This document shows, piece by piece, positions 33,047 through 42,845 of a DNA stretch of 64,000 bases. The notes under the pieces are model-generated. The model was not told the origin of the DNA and searched no databases. It saw nothing but the letters and a program-made list of their open reading frames with translations. A program made the position numbers and the translations under genes. The stretch's first letter is position 1. Every line of letters starts with the position of its first letter. Source of the stretch: Sarocladium kiliense (Eukaryota > Ascomycota > Sordariomycetes > Hypocreales > Sarocladiaceae); the NCBI GenBank assembly GCA_030734395.1, contig JAUZTG010000020.1, positions 1,736,001-1,800,000 of the forward strand, read 5' to 3'.

Positions 33047-34360
33047 CTACTCTAACAACCACGGGTCTCGAAGAAGTTCTTTCGCGGTAGGGCGGTCTTT
33101 TGGATCCCAAGTCAATGCCCTGCGGATGAACTGGAGGATTCTCGTCTTATCCTTCAGTTTCTACTCGGCTGCCTCCAGCGTTCTCTCCTTCTGAAGAGGT
33201 ACAAATTCACCCCATTTTCCTAAATAGAAACACAGTCAGCATGCCGGATAGTCCACCAGCTGTAACAATCGCTCGGGCGCCTCCTATGCCTACCATTTTC
33301 ATCCCAATACTCAAGTGCTCTGGCGCGGTGACGGTTGAGAAGCGCTGTGGGTGGCGGACCAAGTGCTGCAATGAGCTCAGCGAAGATCCCATGCCTAGAT
33401 CCAGATAGAGACTTTAATGAATGCCAGGACGATGTTATTCAGCAATCAGTGAGGCCCACGCTCCAGATGTCGACCGGGTAGCTCCATTGGATCTATAATA
33501 GCGTTTCTGGTGCGCGATACATGATGGGCATGATGTCGCCGGCATGGGGACCAGGACTAATCCTTGCTTCTCCAGAGTCCGAGAGCAGTAGTGGGCCGGC
33601 TGTGGGCTTCATGAGGCGGGAAAGGTAGATCGTCCGGTCCTTAAGCTGCTTGCGAGGGACAGGGTCTGAATGCTCGTTTTCTTCGAGCTTCTGAAACACG
33701 GAATCGTCGTTTGTTCCCAAGAGTAGATTGCCCGGGTGAACATCTTACCTCGAGTCGTTAACATTCTATCCGTTTTCCGCGCCTGCATATACTAACGGGA
33801 GTCGAGCGCAAGCACCTACCAGTATGTACCAATTCTGCCTCAGTGTGTAGAAAGTCGAGCGCTTCCAGAAGCTCCTTGATAGCTCCCTTGACAAACCCTT
33901 CGTCGAAGCCATTGCCATTCATGAACACAGTATCCATGTCACAGATGCTCATTTGAGAGACTTGTAGGGCAAGTACAATGTGCTTCCCATGAGGCCCAGC
34001 GACCTGGAAAGAGTCAAGTAGATTTCTGATGTTCTTAGCGCCGGGCTATTGGCTGGGTAGGACCGTGGCGAAATGCTGATAGACGGGCAGTTCACGGTGC
34101 TGCGCTGAGTCGTGGATGTAGATTTTCAACGCCACATATTGATGGCATCTAGATGGCATGCTCAGCAGAATTCCATGGGTACGCAGATGATTCTCCCACA
34201 GTAAATCACGCGCGAGCCATACAGTAGAAGATGAGCCGTAGCCAAGCTTGGCTACAGTTCGAAACCGGTCATTGAAGAGTTCGCCCAAATGCACAGGATA
34301 GAAATGATCTGGACAATGTTCTGGCAGAGTCTCCTCCTCAATGAGTTGATCCTGCTCCAT
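33047..34360 (-). pseudogene. Decayed SRPK-like serine/threonine protein kinase
   Basis: The reading order of a fungal SRPK-type kinase is intact but broken in several places. Visible: DRFRTVAKLGYGSSSTVWLARD (glycine loop), an intron, HQYVALKIYIH (Lys), then an in-frame TAG after TVLPSQ near 34048. IRNLLDSFQVAGPHGKHIVL, LEALDFLHTEAELVHT, an intron, DVHPGNLLLG and LLLSDSGEARI follow. APETLL is followed by a second TAG near 33493, where IQWSYPVDIWSVGL should continue. The donor of the next intron looks lost, and about 18 codons are missing between AWDL and AELIAALGPPP. A third TAG falls after TLEAAE near 33136, before the last block ALTWDPKDRPTAKELL. The DFG motif reads DSG and the catalytic-loop HTD is split by an intron. 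Three stops plus a deletion make a functional product very unlikely. Confidence 0.85.
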
Positions 34361-34948
34361 GAGCTTGAAACCTGCCGCAGGGAAGCTCCGGGGTGCTGAC
34401 CGCGGACATTATTGAGTTGAAGGTCCCAACTTGACTACAAAGGATGTAGTGTTGGACGTAACCCTACTGCGCAGCCGTTGTGGGAATGAGGATGCGATGA
34501 ATCGATGCCGCACAGCATAAAATGGAGGTTGTCGGCGAGCGAGTCGATGGAGGGACATGCCAGGTGCGGTTTAGCTGCTTAGCATCGAGGCAAACGCGAT
34601 GATGGGTGAAGGTCTGCGACCCTCGTGATATCTACGCGATGTGTTTTTGCTGGCGCTTAATCGTGGATCGCAACACAGTCGGCGAGAACGGATTCGCCCC
34701 GGCAAAAGATGAACTGACGTACATTCCATTCCTTGATTTTAAACCGTTATGCCCGTGGGTACGAATTTTCTTACGTTGGCTCAATGACTGCCGCCATCTG
34801 CCATAGCGACATTCAACTCTGCAAAGGGCAACGGGAAGGCAGGCTTTGGGTTCGAGCCTTTTATGCCGTAACAACCAAGAGAAGGCCACGCATATTAGGT
34901 AGTCCTTGCAGGATTCAAACAAAAATATTGATCAGGTGAGTTGCTTCC
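34361..34948. other. Intergenic region
   Basis: 588 bp between the kinase pseudogene and the MFS gene, fairly AT-rich in its second half. No feature seen. Confidence 0.5.
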
Positions 34949-36379
34949 CTAGTACACATAGAAAAAGTTAGGGTCATCCCTGTCCGTGAGCTCATCGCTC
35001 GCCTCTCCCTGGAAGTCCCTCGCCACCCTGCCCTTTCCGTTCCTCATTCCGTATAGAATCCTCAAGAGGATACTCACTACAACCGACGAGCCACAGACTA
35101 CAAACACGGTGATCTTAGCAGGGATGTACATGGGGGCGTCCTTGGCCTGGAATGTCTGTGGCCCGATGATGTTGGCGATCGAGAACCCAAAAGCCACAAT
35201 GACATTTGTCGTCACTTTCTTGGTGTAGCCTCTAATGTTCGCTCCCACAAGGGCATAGATCAGGGCTAGTGGTGCGACATCGAAGTTGATCAAGTAAATG
35301 CCAGCGAGTGAACCAGCCTGGCTGCTTGAGTAGAACGACATGAGGCCTGCGCCGATGATGGTGGGCACCATGAGGAGACAGATAGCGAGCCAGCGCGGGA
35401 AACCGTAGAGGATAGCGAAGGTGCTGAGCAGCGTGGCAGAGACTGACACCACGCCCGAAGGCATGTTGAGGAGGGCTGCCTGCTTGGGGTTGTAGCCGAA
35501 GCCGCGGATCAGCGTGGCCGAGAAGGTCGTGATGATGCCCGAGGGGATAACGATGAGGATCGTGTTTAGGAACAACAGCCACACTTGAACGTCCTTGAGG
35601 GCATCCCAGACTCCCGAGGCCCTGAACACTTTGGCGCCATTGCCGCTTTGGTCAGCGGCCAGGGCTCTCTTCAACGTAGTCTTCTCCTCCTCGCTCAGGA
35701 ATCGTGCCTGCTCGATGCTCGACGGCATCCAGAAGGTGACGAGGGCGCCGATGATGAGGTTGAAGCAGCCAACCGCAATAAACATGATGCGCCAGCTCTC
35801 AAACCCGCTTGTGGGCCCATGCTGGGCCGCAAAGGAGATCAGCCCTCCGATCGTCTGCCCGATACCCAGACCGCAGTACCAGATGCCGGTCCTTGGCGTC
35901 GCTTGCCTACGCGTGTACCACTGCGATGTGATCATGATAAGCGACGGTGAGATCACGGCTTCGAACATGCCCAGCAGGGTCCTCGCCGCTGTCATGCCAG
36001 GGAAGTTGATGGCAGCAGCTGAGCAGCAGATTGTAACGCCCCAGAGCAGAACATTGGCTCCCAGGACGCGGGAGACGGGGAACCTCTGGATGAGGAAACC
36101 CTGAGGGAACTCAGCGACGGCGAAGCCGATGAAGAAGGCGGTGGCCATCCAGGAGAAGTCGTTGCCGGTGAAGTTGAGAGAAGTAGAGAGGCCCATGATG
36201 TTTGCGTAGTTGATGAGGACCTTATCGAGAAACTGGAGGAAGTAGCAGGCCAGCATCAGGGGAACGAGGTGGACATCGACTTTGCGGGTGATTGGTGGGA
36301 GAAGCGTCTCGACAGCATCTTCGGCGACGGAGCCCTTGCAGAGAGAGGGCGACGGGTGCAAGGAGGGTGTTTTCTCCAT
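34949..36379 (-). CDS. MFS transporter, anion:cation symporter (allantoate/Dal5-like) family
   Basis: Single exon, 476 residues, starting at the ATG 36377-36379 in perfect context (ACCATGG). Twelve membrane segments are visible around a central loop (EEEKTTLKRALAADQSGNG). The ACS-family start is present (RKVDVHLVPLMLACYFLQFLDKV), with GFAVAEFPQGFLIQRF, ARTLLGMFEAVISPSL and SFYSSSQAGSLAGIYLINF. Members take up carboxylates, ureides or vitamins by proton symport at the plasma membrane. It is divergent from the FAD monooxygenase at 37321, sharing a 941-bp promoter, which suggests co-regulated uptake of that enzyme's substrate or a precursor. Confidence 0.92.
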   Translation of the reverse strand: MEKTPSLHPSPSLCKGSVAEDAVETLLPPITRKVDVHLVPLMLACYFLQFLDKVLINYANIMGLSTSLNFTGNDFSWMATAFFIGFAVAEFPQGFLIQRFPVSRVLGANVLLWGVTICCSAAAINFPGMTAARTLLGMFEAVISPSLIMITSQWYTRRQATPRTGIWYCGLGIGQTIGGLISFAAQHGPTSGFESWRIMFIAVGCFNLIIGALVTFWMPSSIEQARFLSEEEKTTLKRALAADQSGNGAKVFRASGVWDALKDVQVWLLFLNTILIVIPSGIITTFSATLIRGFGYNPKQAALLNMPSGVVSVSATLLSTFAILYGFPRWLAICLLMVPTIIGAGLMSFYSSSQAGSLAGIYLINFDVAPLALIYALVGANIRGYTKKVTTNVIVAFGFSIANIIGPQTFQAKDAPMYIPAKITVFVVCGSSVVVSILLRILYGMRNGKGRVARDFQGEASDELTDRDDPNFFYVY

Positions 36380-37320
36380 GGTGGACACCGTAAGTGGTGA
36401 TATTGGCAAGCTTAAGGTTGGTGATGGCTAGGGGAGCCTCGGTGGAGGTTTGCCTGTGGCAACTTGACAATGGATGATGGGGGCTGACCAAGAGAAGACA
36501 CTGCTGGATGCCTCGACTTGAGGATCGACAGAGTTCGCTCTTGAAGTTCGTCACTAATTGCCGCTGCGTGATGCCACAAACCGAATGTTGTGCAAGGCAA
36601 AGACTTGACTGGGATTATATAGGACGAACAACCAGATAGACATGACAGCTGTACGGCCCCAGGCCCAGACCAAGGATCATGATAAGTCCAGTCCTTAGCT
36701 TCGAGATAACAACTGTCTCTGAACAATAATCCAGCTCCGTCATGATAAGCAAGGGTCTCTTAGCACAGACACGCGCGCCCCCGGACTCCCGAGAATGCGG
36801 GGTGGAGGCTAGCCGAAACCACGGCCTCGGATGCCCCCATCGCCACTTTTTTTTTTTCCGCGCGGCCGCTAGAGCTGCAGCCGTCGCGTCGGGGTGGAGT
36901 CGGTGGTTAGCCTCACAAAGGGGGTTCTAAGGGGATGGAATGGTAAGTGATAAGCGGTCCGCGCGGGAATGTCAGCGGGAGGCTGTAGCTGCAGGCGGAG
37001 CGGACAAGTCATGATGATGGCCGATCGGCCGGACCATGTGAAGGCTGAGGCTCTGTAACTGATCACGAGCCAAGTCTTTGTCCAGGCGCATCCAGTCCAG
37101 ACCAGGAGGAAGCTTGATAAGGCCAATGAGTCCTGATCATGGCTCAGGGCAAAGATTCCAAGAGCAGCCCAGGTTAGGTCTGAAGTGCTAACGCCAGACG
37201 TCAGTCTGTTGTCTGTCTCATCTCGTCTTCTGATTCAATCTTCCGTCCCCCAGGCATAGGACTGTCTTATCCTCAGGCTTTGCTCAAAGCACTATACTGA
37301 GTCCTCCTTCAGCATCAATC
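36380..37320. promoter_or_regulatory. Divergent promoter of MFS permease and FAD monooxygenase
   Basis: Contains an 11-T run (36847-36857), GTCGG at 36888-36892 and 36899-36903, and a perfect palindrome GGCCGATCGGCC at 37019-37030. A TATATAA-like element lies near 36616 on the minus side for the permease. CGG/CCG triplets are dense between 36870 and 37035. Confidence 0.5.
37019..37030. promoter_or_regulatory. 12-bp palindrome GGCCGATCGGCC
   Basis: Perfect palindrome with everted CCG-N2-CGG, about 290 bp upstream of the monooxygenase start. Candidate site for a zinc-cluster dimer; inferred from symmetry only. Confidence 0.4.
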
Positions 37321-38574
37321 ATGCCTGGCCGCACTGACCCGTCTTCCCTGTCCATCGGCATCATCGGCTCTGGTCTTGGTGGCCTCTCTGCTGCCATCGC
37401 CCTTCGACGAGCCGGCCACCATGTCACCCTCTACGAGCGCTACGACTTTGGAGGCGAAGTTGGCGCCTCTCTCTCAGTAGCTTCCAACGGCTCTCGCTTC
37501 CTCGAAGAGTGGGAGATCGATATCCCAGCCGCCAAGCCGGTCATCCTGCGCAATCTCATCCGTCACGACTACGAGACAGGAGCTGTCAAGGGAACATACC
37601 CCCTCGGTGACTACAGGGAACGCTTTGGCACTGATTATAACAACTTCCACCGCATCGATCTGCATACACACCTTAAGAACGTGGCTCTGTCAGACTCTGG
37701 CAAGGGGTACCCTGCCGTCCTTAAGACATGGCACAAGGCATCCAGCCTCGACACCAAGACAGGCCACATCACGTTCGAGAACGGAACCGAAGAAACACAC
37801 GATGCTGTCATCTGTGCTGATGGCATTCGCAGCATCATGCGATCACAGCTCGGCGTCAACCCAGACTTCACTCTTAGCACATCCTGCTGCTACCGATGTA
37901 TCATCCCCGCAGAGAAGCTCCTTGCTCTTGGCCTCGACGCCTTCCTCCACAACGACGCCATCGAGTTCTGGGGCGGCGAAAACTCCAAGACCAAAATCGT
38001 GCTGTCCGCGTGCAGCAATAGGACAGTCGTGTCGTGCTACTGTTTCTATCCTGCGGAGAAGAACGATGTCAAGGAAGACGGCTGGAACATCTCGACAACC
38101 GGGGAGAACCTAGCCGCCACATTCCCTGGCCTTGACCCTCAATTGATCAAATTGTTCCTGAACGCCGAGGATATCAAGATGTGGCGGCTATATAACCACG
38201 AGCCTTACACTCACTGGACGAAGGACAGATGCACGCTGTTGGGTGATGCAGCGCACCCCATGATGCCAGACCAAAGTCAGGGAGCATGCATGGCCATCGA
38301 AGACGCAGGTGCGCTTGGGATTATTTTCTCAGAAAAGTATAAGAGTCTAAGTGTCGAGGAGCGCTTGCGGCTGTATGAGAAGGAGAGAAAGCCGAGGGCT
38401 ACGAGGCTACAGGAGGCGAGCCGACGGGCGAGGGAGAACTTGAATGAGAGGATCGGGTGGTCGAGCAAGGATACGAAGCCGGGCATGCTGACGATTGATG
38501 AAGTATGCGGATATGATATGCATGCGCATGTCGAGGCTCTCGCTAGGGTGGATGGACTTCTAGGCACAGGGTGA
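37321..38574 (+). CDS. FAD-dependent monooxygenase, salicylate hydroxylase-like
   Basis: Single exon, 417 residues. An FAD/NAD(P)H two-dinucleotide-binding flavoprotein hydroxylase: IGSGLGGLSAAIALRRAG (GxGxxG, residues 15-32) followed by the ribose-binding Glu in LYER, the DG motif region VICADGIRSIMRSQLG near residue 165, and the GD motif LLGDAAHPMMPDQSQG near residue 310. It would hydroxylate a small aromatic or related ring in the cytosol with NAD(P)H and oxygen. There is no C-terminal thioredoxin-like domain, so it belongs to the short salicylate-hydroxylase-like group. Gene order with the divergent permease, a regulator and a hydrolase supports a catabolic role. Confidence 0.92.
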   Translation: MPGRTDPSSLSIGIIGSGLGGLSAAIALRRAGHHVTLYERYDFGGEVGASLSVASNGSRFLEEWEIDIPAAKPVILRNLIRHDYETGAVKGTYPLGDYRERFGTDYNNFHRIDLHTHLKNVALSDSGKGYPAVLKTWHKASSLDTKTGHITFENGTEETHDAVICADGIRSIMRSQLGVNPDFTLSTSCCYRCIIPAEKLLALGLDAFLHNDAIEFWGGENSKTKIVLSACSNRTVVSCYCFYPAEKNDVKEDGWNISTTGENLAATFPGLDPQLIKLFLNAEDIKMWRLYNHEPYTHWTKDRCTLLGDAAHPMMPDQSQGACMAIEDAGALGIIFSEKYKSLSVEERLRLYEKERKPRATRLQEASRRARENLNERIGWSSKDTKPGMLTIDEVCGYDMHAHVEALARVDGLLGTG

Positions 38575-38748
38575 ATGGACTGAAGAAATGACAATGCCTT
38601 TAGCTTTTGCTCACATTACCAAATGCAGGTTCTTGAATGCTCTGACAGGGCCGCTGTTAATCAAGCTCATCACATATCCAGATGTCCAGGTCTTCTGCAT
38701 CAGCCCAAGCCTAAAATAACAAGCAACGGAATCCATTTCGACTGGAAG

Positions 38749-40608
38749 CTAGAATACTGCTAATCCTCCCATCTCCTCATATCGTATCCTCGCCCAGTTA
38801 ACCCTCGTCTCTCCAGCCCCTTCTCTCCGCCGCCATACCCTTTCCACAAGCTCCCTGCTCTGGTGGATATACCCAAATCCGCACGTCTTCTCCATGACCA
38901 TGAGCCGATCATGAATCACGATCCTGTCTTCCAGCCGCTCGCACGCTCCGCCAGCCATCACCAGCGGGAACAGCAAACAAGTCTCCAGCGGGCTACCGTA
39001 ACGAATCTTCTGTGCGGCCTCGACGATCCGTTCCACGCACTCTGATACTCTCGCGTCAGCCAGGGAGTATCCCTCTGTCACCTGGTGTTGCCTCAATCTC
39101 AATGCCGATTGGTAGGCTGTCGTGGCGTGCAGGACGTCATCTCCTGCCTGTAAGCCGAGAGAAGCCACGGCACCCGCTAGACCGCCAAAGTCCAACGCCC
39201 AGTTGTCGAGCTGTTCCCGTATAGCTGAAGCCTGTTGTCTGAAGGCATTTTCCGAAGCTTCGTCCACACGTGTCCCGCGTTTGCTGGCTAGGTCGTTGAC
39301 GCGGTCGACAAGGTGAAAGAGTTCCTTGGGAATGCCATAGATAGCAGCGTCTTCTCCAGGCAGGGAATCTTCAAAGTCGAAGGCCCCAATATCCTGCTGC
39401 TTCTCAATAAGCGGGGGCTTGCAAGTGCTTGTTGTTGCGGCGCTGTCAAGGAAACGAGCCAGCTTGACTAGGAAGCGAACGTGGCTGCCGGCACGCTTTT
39501 TCTCACGGAAGGCGGCGAACAAGCGTTTGGCCCCTTGAAGGTGGAGTCTCCAGCCTATTGAGGAGCCATCAAAAAGCTCCGTCATGCAGAGGAGTAGACA
39601 GGAGACAAGGGCGATGTCGATTGTAGATGCATCGATATGTGGGAGCAGCTGGGCGAGGGATTGCGTTGCCTTGCCCCGATGGAGAACGGCACGGTCTGCC
39701 ATCTGAGGCTGTAGGCGTTGCCAGTGGGTGGCGCTGAGGGCGAGAACCGAGTGCAGAACGATTGGATTCGACATGGCCATGGGGAGGAGATGGGTGAGAT
39801 ATGGGTTGGAGGAAGGGTTCGGACACCGGGCTAGGACTGAGGTGACGACGGTCGAGTAGTGGTTGAGAAGGGCCTTGTCAAGGGGTGATGTCATGTCCGG
39901 CATCAAGCTGGGTCGGTGGAGAGTTAGAGACAAGCTGTTGTCTCCTGTGTCGGCAGTCGCAGAAGGTGAGGACGTTGATGGAGCCGAGGGGCTTTGCGGG
40001 AGCATCTCGAGCCACTGAGTATGGGATGACAAATTCCAAGGGATATCGTCCATTCCGGTAGAAGAAGCATCAACAGGCAAAGGCTCCTGGACGCCTGAAA
40101 GTCGGCAGAGTAGATCGGCCATGCTCGCCTCCAATCCGCCATCTGTGGAGGGTACTGAGGTACCGAGTTCCTCCTGCGATGCCCTCGCCTGCTGCTCCTC
40201 AACCACCGCATCATCGAGGCCGAGACCCCATTGCTCTACCGGCCACGCAGAGCTTCCCATATCATTATCAGCCAAACTCACCCGCCGGTCAGCGAAGCGA
40301 TCGAGAGCCCATGAGCAAGTAAGGCACAGTCTTCTGCAGTTCCCACAACTAGGCTTCGTCTCATCGCACTTCTTCTTCCTCTTCTTGCACGTCAGACAGC
40401 CCGTGTGAACTCGTCGGATGCGAGCTTTAGGCATAGGCAGCGGCTGATGATCCAGACTGGGGTCCTTCTCGGGCGACTGGCTAGCGGCGGATCGTGGCTG
40501 GCAAGGCACGCCGAGCCGAACGCATCGCTCGCAGGGGAAGCCACCGGCGCAACCCTGCTTGATGGCCGCGCAGCGATGGCAGACGAGGCTCCTCGGCCTG
40601 AAAGACAT
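38749..40608 (-). CDS. Transcription factor with two tandem Zn2Cys6 clusters
   Basis: Single exon, 619 residues. Two complete binuclear zinc clusters lie in the first 100 residues. Cluster 1 is C10-x2-C13-x6-C20-x5-C26-x2-C29-x6-C36. Cluster 2 is C71-x2-C74-x6-C81-x6-C88-x2-C91-x6-C98, with the basic loop KKRKKK. The linker is about 34 residues and Pro/Arg-rich. From residue 235 on it matches the Fungal_trans_2-type regulator domain (LDKALLNHYSTVVTSVLARC, HSVLALSATHW, QGAKRLFAAF). Most family members have one cluster, so tandem clusters are unusual. It is convergent with the monooxygenase (174 bp between stops) and tandem with the esterase gene, so it is a likely pathway regulator. Confidence 0.9.
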   Translation of the reverse strand: MSFRPRSLVCHRCAAIKQGCAGGFPCERCVRLGVPCQPRSAASQSPEKDPSLDHQPLPMPKARIRRVHTGCLTCKKRKKKCDETKPSCGNCRRLCLTCSWALDRFADRRVSLADNDMGSSAWPVEQWGLGLDDAVVEEQQARASQEELGTSVPSTDGGLEASMADLLCRLSGVQEPLPVDASSTGMDDIPWNLSSHTQWLEMLPQSPSAPSTSSPSATADTGDNSLSLTLHRPSLMPDMTSPLDKALLNHYSTVVTSVLARCPNPSSNPYLTHLLPMAMSNPIVLHSVLALSATHWQRLQPQMADRAVLHRGKATQSLAQLLPHIDASTIDIALVSCLLLCMTELFDGSSIGWRLHLQGAKRLFAAFREKKRAGSHVRFLVKLARFLDSAATTSTCKPPLIEKQQDIGAFDFEDSLPGEDAAIYGIPKELFHLVDRVNDLASKRGTRVDEASENAFRQQASAIREQLDNWALDFGGLAGAVASLGLQAGDDVLHATTAYQSALRLRQHQVTEGYSLADARVSECVERIVEAAQKIRYGSPLETCLLFPLVMAGGACERLEDRIVIHDRLMVMEKTCGFGYIHQSRELVERVWRRREGAGETRVNWARIRYEEMGGLAVF

Positions 40609-41011
40609 GGCTATTGTGAGGAATCAATGCACGTAAGGGAGGTTCCAAGGTGGTGGTAATCAGGGTGACGAGGGTTGGTCAGGGACTAAGACGCGGGGGT
40701 GGGTTTATGGATGTATGCTGGGCAGAATGCTAACCTCGCCTGGGAATAGCTCAGGATGGGCAGAACAACGGTGGCTTCTCTTTATCGGAGGGGCCTTGGG
40801 CGAGATGGAGCTGGTTACGATACGATACCGGACGAAGAGATAAGATGAACAGATCTTGAGTGTCTGGTTTTGGGGCTTATTCTAAAGGTCTAACTCTGAA
40901 TGATGAAATCTTTATCAAGCATTCGAGGCACTGGATATTGTCTTCTCCTTCGTGTGTCTTTATTGTCTTGACAATCATAGTGTTGATTATAGTCTTGGTG
41001 TTCACAATGTC
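40609..41011. other. Intergenic region upstream of the tandem-cluster regulator
   Basis: 403 bp between two minus-strand genes, promoter-sized. No clear motif seen. Confidence 0.45.
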
Positions 41012-42109
41012 TTACGGCCCATGCAAAGCAACCCGAATCGCAGCCGCCGTCTCCTTGATAAACGCGCTCGCCTGCCACAGATCCTTATCCATGTGCATGA
41101 ATGGATGCGGCACCCCCGGGAACCGCTTCATCGTCACTTCATTCCCATGTTCCACGAGGAGCCGCCCATACGCCTCGCCCTCGTCCCGCAGCGGATCTGC
41201 TCCGGCCGTATAGATCACCGTCCTCGGTAAACCATCGTACCTCTCCGCCTTGAACAGATTCTTATATATCTCGGGTATCTCTGCCTTCTTCCTTGCTACC
41301 TCCTCTGGTGTCGTACCGAGGGATTCCCACTTCAGCTTGTCGAACCATGCCAGCCGTGACCAGTTGAGCGTTGGCGCGTGCTCGTTCTCCTGCATTGAAG
41401 GGAAGGGAGACTCTGACGCCGAGTTGTACTGGCTAATGTCGTCTACGACGGGGGTTCCAACAGCGACGAGGGAGAGATGGATGCCTGCGTCCCGAGCCAT
41501 GTGGCCGAGTGCGAGGCTGATGAAGCCACCAGCCGAGACACCTCCAATGGAAATGCGCGTCGGATCGATGTTGAATTGCTTCGCGCCATTTTCGTAAATG
41601 AATCTCAGCGCTGCGAAACTGTCGGTCACGCCGCAGGGGAATGCATGATCGGGAACAAGGCGGTAAGCAACGTCGATGACAGCAACACCGGCTTCTTTAC
41701 AGATGTGTTTGCAGATATGACTCTCTGTGTCGAGATCGCCGAGACCCCAGCCGCCGCCATGGTAGTCGACGTGGACTGGCCAAGGGCCGGGCGTGTTGGG
41801 TTCATAGACCCTAACGTCTAGAGCGACGCCTTCGTGGGTGGTGATGCTGGCGTCATACTGTCGAGCAGCGTCGGGCGCAGGACCAGTGCCGTATGAATAG
41901 AGGACGGAATACTTTGCGCGGAGGACTGAGAGGTCGATGGGCTTGAATGGTGTGTTGGCGACGTTGTCGTTGTAGAGCTTCTCAAAAACAGGATCGAGCT
42001 TGCCCTTCATGGACGGGTGAATTGGCTGGAGGGCCTCGTGCTTCTGACTTTGGGTGCCATGGTCCCTTGGGAGAGTGGCAGGATCTGCTGAGGAGAGAAG
42101 CGAGGTCAT
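41012..42109 (-). CDS. Alpha/beta hydrolase fold-3 esterase (hormone-sensitive lipase-like)
   Basis: Single exon, 365 residues. Typical HSL-family landmarks are in order: oxyanion-hole motif YHGGGWGLGD near residue 120, DVAYRLVPDHAFP, the nucleophile elbow ISIGGVSAGGFIS with Ser near residue 193, Asp in TAGADPLRDEG near residue 308 and His in GVPHPFMHMD near residue 337. There is no signal peptide, so it is likely cytosolic. It would hydrolyse a short acyl or aryl ester or a lactone. It is divergent from the second FAD monooxygenase, across a 736-bp region with an inverted repeat and many CCGAC motifs. Confidence 0.92.
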   Translation of the reverse strand: MTSLLSSADPATLPRDHGTQSQKHEALQPIHPSMKGKLDPVFEKLYNDNVANTPFKPIDLSVLRAKYSVLYSYGTGPAPDAARQYDASITTHEGVALDVRVYEPNTPGPWPVHVDYHGGGWGLGDLDTESHICKHICKEAGVAVIDVAYRLVPDHAFPCGVTDSFAALRFIYENGAKQFNIDPTRISIGGVSAGGFISLALGHMARDAGIHLSLVAVGTPVVDDISQYNSASESPFPSMQENEHAPTLNWSRLAWFDKLKWESLGTTPEEVARKKAEIPEIYKNLFKAERYDGLPRTVIYTAGADPLRDEGEAYGRLLVEHGNEVTMKRFPGVPHPFMHMDKDLWQASAFIKETAAAIRVALHGP

Positions 42110-42845
42110 GGTGAAAAAGGGCGGCGGGCAGCTGCAAGGTGCGTGGTTCTGATCAGATCGTGAGAGAGCTGGCCGCTTGTGTCTGATTGTCCATTGATTG
42201 AAGCTGGACGAGGGAGGACTATCCAGGAATAAGAGGCTGGAGCCAGAAGGTCTGGTTGCCCGACCGATTCCATGATCACGGCATTATCCTTCGAGGCCCT
42301 GTCTCAAATGCTGGCAGTCTACCGACCAGTCCGTCGGAAGCTGAAGCTGCTGTCTCATTGCGCATAGCTACCGCTGAACGTCAAGTCCCGAAGGTTTAGA
42401 TAGACCATTCAGCGGTGCGCCAGCGCTGCCTTGGTGCCCTCTTTGGCGGGACTCCACGGCGTCTAATCTAATCAGCGTTCCGACGGCTGCATGAGTATAG
42501 CCGACTGCGCCAGGGTCCGACGGCGGAGATAATTGACGTCTCACGGATCTTCATCGCGAGCTTCTATCTGGAGAGTCACGCTGTGTCATGTTGTCACGAT
42601 CTTGACTGATGTAACGTGTACGAAGATATCTCAGCTGTGGCTGGAGTCAGGCAAGTCAACCTCTTCCGACGATCCGCTGCAGGAATCGCCTTCAACAGCG
42701 TCTGGGTCGCCTTGGTTATTCCCGTATCACTGGATGTTCGTTACTTGAAAATGCTCGATTCTCACAATTCTCCTCAATTCGTTCCAACTTCTAAGCCTTG
42801 GTCTCAAGACTGCCCTGACACCCATCCGTGACTCTTCTCCCCGCC
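42110..42845. promoter_or_regulatory. Divergent promoter rich in CCGAC/GTCGG
   Basis: Shared by the esterase (minus) and FAD monooxygenase 2 (plus). CCGAC starts at 42260, 42322, 42480, 42501, 42517 and 42666, and GTCGG at 42333, seven in 736 bp. The pair 42322-42337 forms CCGAC-N6-GTCGG. A 9-bp inverted repeat lies at 42370-42416. Confidence 0.5.
42370..42416. promoter_or_regulatory. 9-bp inverted repeat in divergent promoter
   Basis: ACCGCTGAA at 42370-42378 and its exact reverse complement TTCAGCGGT at 42408-42416, with a 29-nt spacer. Near the start of the esterase gene. Operator role inferred. Confidence 0.4.
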
